A stretch of DNA of 64,000 bases from Bacteroidia bacterium. Its GTDB lineage: Bacteria > Bacteroidota > Bacteroidia > B-17B0 > Aurantibacillaceae. How positions within the stretch are numbered: position 1 is the stretch's first letter; each line of letters opens with the position of its first letter. Below are positions 63,877-64,000 of this stretch, one piece after another. The notes beneath the pieces were generated by a model. The model was not told the origin of the DNA. It ran no database searches and saw only the letters and a list, made by a program, of their open reading frames with translations. Both the position numbers and the translations under genes were made by a program. The stretch lies in assembly GCA_021740825.1 (NCBI GenBank), contig JAIOZA010000012.1, positions 16,180 to 80,179 on the forward strand, read 5' to 3'.

Positions 63877-64000
63877 AAAGTTGGGGATAACTATCTTTGT
63901 AAAAAAAACAGTTATCGAAAAGGGATTTATAGAAGCAGTATTTCCAACAGAGTTGTTGGATTATTTTGAGATTACGGATTATCAGGTATTATGTTCGGTT
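63865..64000 (+). mobile_element. Insertion sequence, left end (runs off the window)
   Basis: Host coding sequence stops making sense after 63864 and a new frame resembling an ISAon1-type transposase begins within about 20 bases. The exact IS terminus and target duplication cannot be defined because the other end is outside the window. Confidence 0.55.
63881..64000 (+). CDS. Transposase N-terminal region, ISAon1-like (partial)
   Basis: Forty codons from a TTG start to the window end. The stretch FIEAVFPTELLDYFEITDY resembles the start of the ISAon1-family transposase N-terminal protein of Bacteroidota, usually a short protein followed by a DDE transposase in the next frame. The start codon is uncertain because the frame is open upstream to at least 63845. 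Only the fragment is visible, so family assignment is tentative. Confidence 0.5.
   Translation, partial: MGITIFVKKTVIEKGFIEAVFPTELLDYFEITDYQVLCSV

Noticed and set aside
1..64000. CRISPR array or cas genes
   Set aside because: I saw no regularly spaced direct repeats of 23-40 bases and no Cas-like protein. The tandem DNA repeats in 20100-20600 are RCC1 codons, and those in 22330-22650 encode the 18-residue protein repeats.

Overview
The window is AT-rich bacterial DNA from a member of the Bacteroidota, most likely a Flavobacteriia- or Sphingobacteriia-type organism; I cannot name the genus. The evidence is a type III glutamine synthetase, two PorE-like TPR/beta-propeller/OmpA proteins, surface proteins carrying type IX secretion (T9SS) sorting tails or the gliding-motility-associated C-terminal domain, a BatA-type protein, a DUF4834 protein, a THX ribosomal protein and promoters of the TTTG / TAnnTTTG type.

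Layout. 0-11 kb: mostly minus-strand housekeeping genes (purK-purE, THX, an S41 C-terminal protease, a DinB/YfiT protein behind dihydrolipoyl dehydrogenase, lnt, gmk, an MsbA-like ABC exporter), then rpmH on the plus strand. 11-16 kb: a glycosyltransferase, gcvT, a ComB-like phosphatase and a membrane-anchored SpoIIE-type phosphatase. 16-20 kb: a minus-strand operon of an ECF sigma factor, a membrane TPR protein and a CHAT (caspase-like) protein, with a small HTH gene divergent to it. 20-32 kb: envelope genes, namely a seven-repeat RCC1 propeller protein with a T9SS tail, a six-repeat small secreted protein, two PorE-like proteins, tRNA-Leu(GAG), a small beta-barrel, glnN and a choice-of-anchor L protein. 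A 53-base leader element occurs twice here (19939 and 22101) and looks like a structured 5' RNA.

32-35 kb: a BatA-like protein and a dihydroorotase homologue that lacks its metal ligands. 35.4-55.9 kb: a polysaccharide/surface-glycan island in three blocks. The plus-strand block has a GT87 membrane transferase, a decayed acyltransferase, an FkbM methyltransferase, a CxxCH secreted protein and a methyltransferase. The minus-strand block is a Wzx/Wzy operon with the initiating sugar transferase, two GT4 enzymes and a 2OG-Fe(II) oxygenase. The second plus-strand block is a Wzz-like protein followed by a tight six-gene set: three radical SAM enzymes, two methyltransferases and a nucleotidyltransferase. 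That six-gene set is the best candidate for an undescribed pathway. The island lies between the dihydroorotase homologue and carB.

56-64 kb: a dead outer-membrane beta-barrel gene, carB without its allosteric domain, the SRP (4.5S-type) RNA gene with a promoter box, a glutathione peroxidase, and a large nidogen/PKD-type surface protein cut off inside its C-terminal domain by what appears to be an insertion sequence running off the window. Several families of interspersed palindromic repeats sit in the intergenic gaps (6151, 33983, 55904, 56616, 59601).
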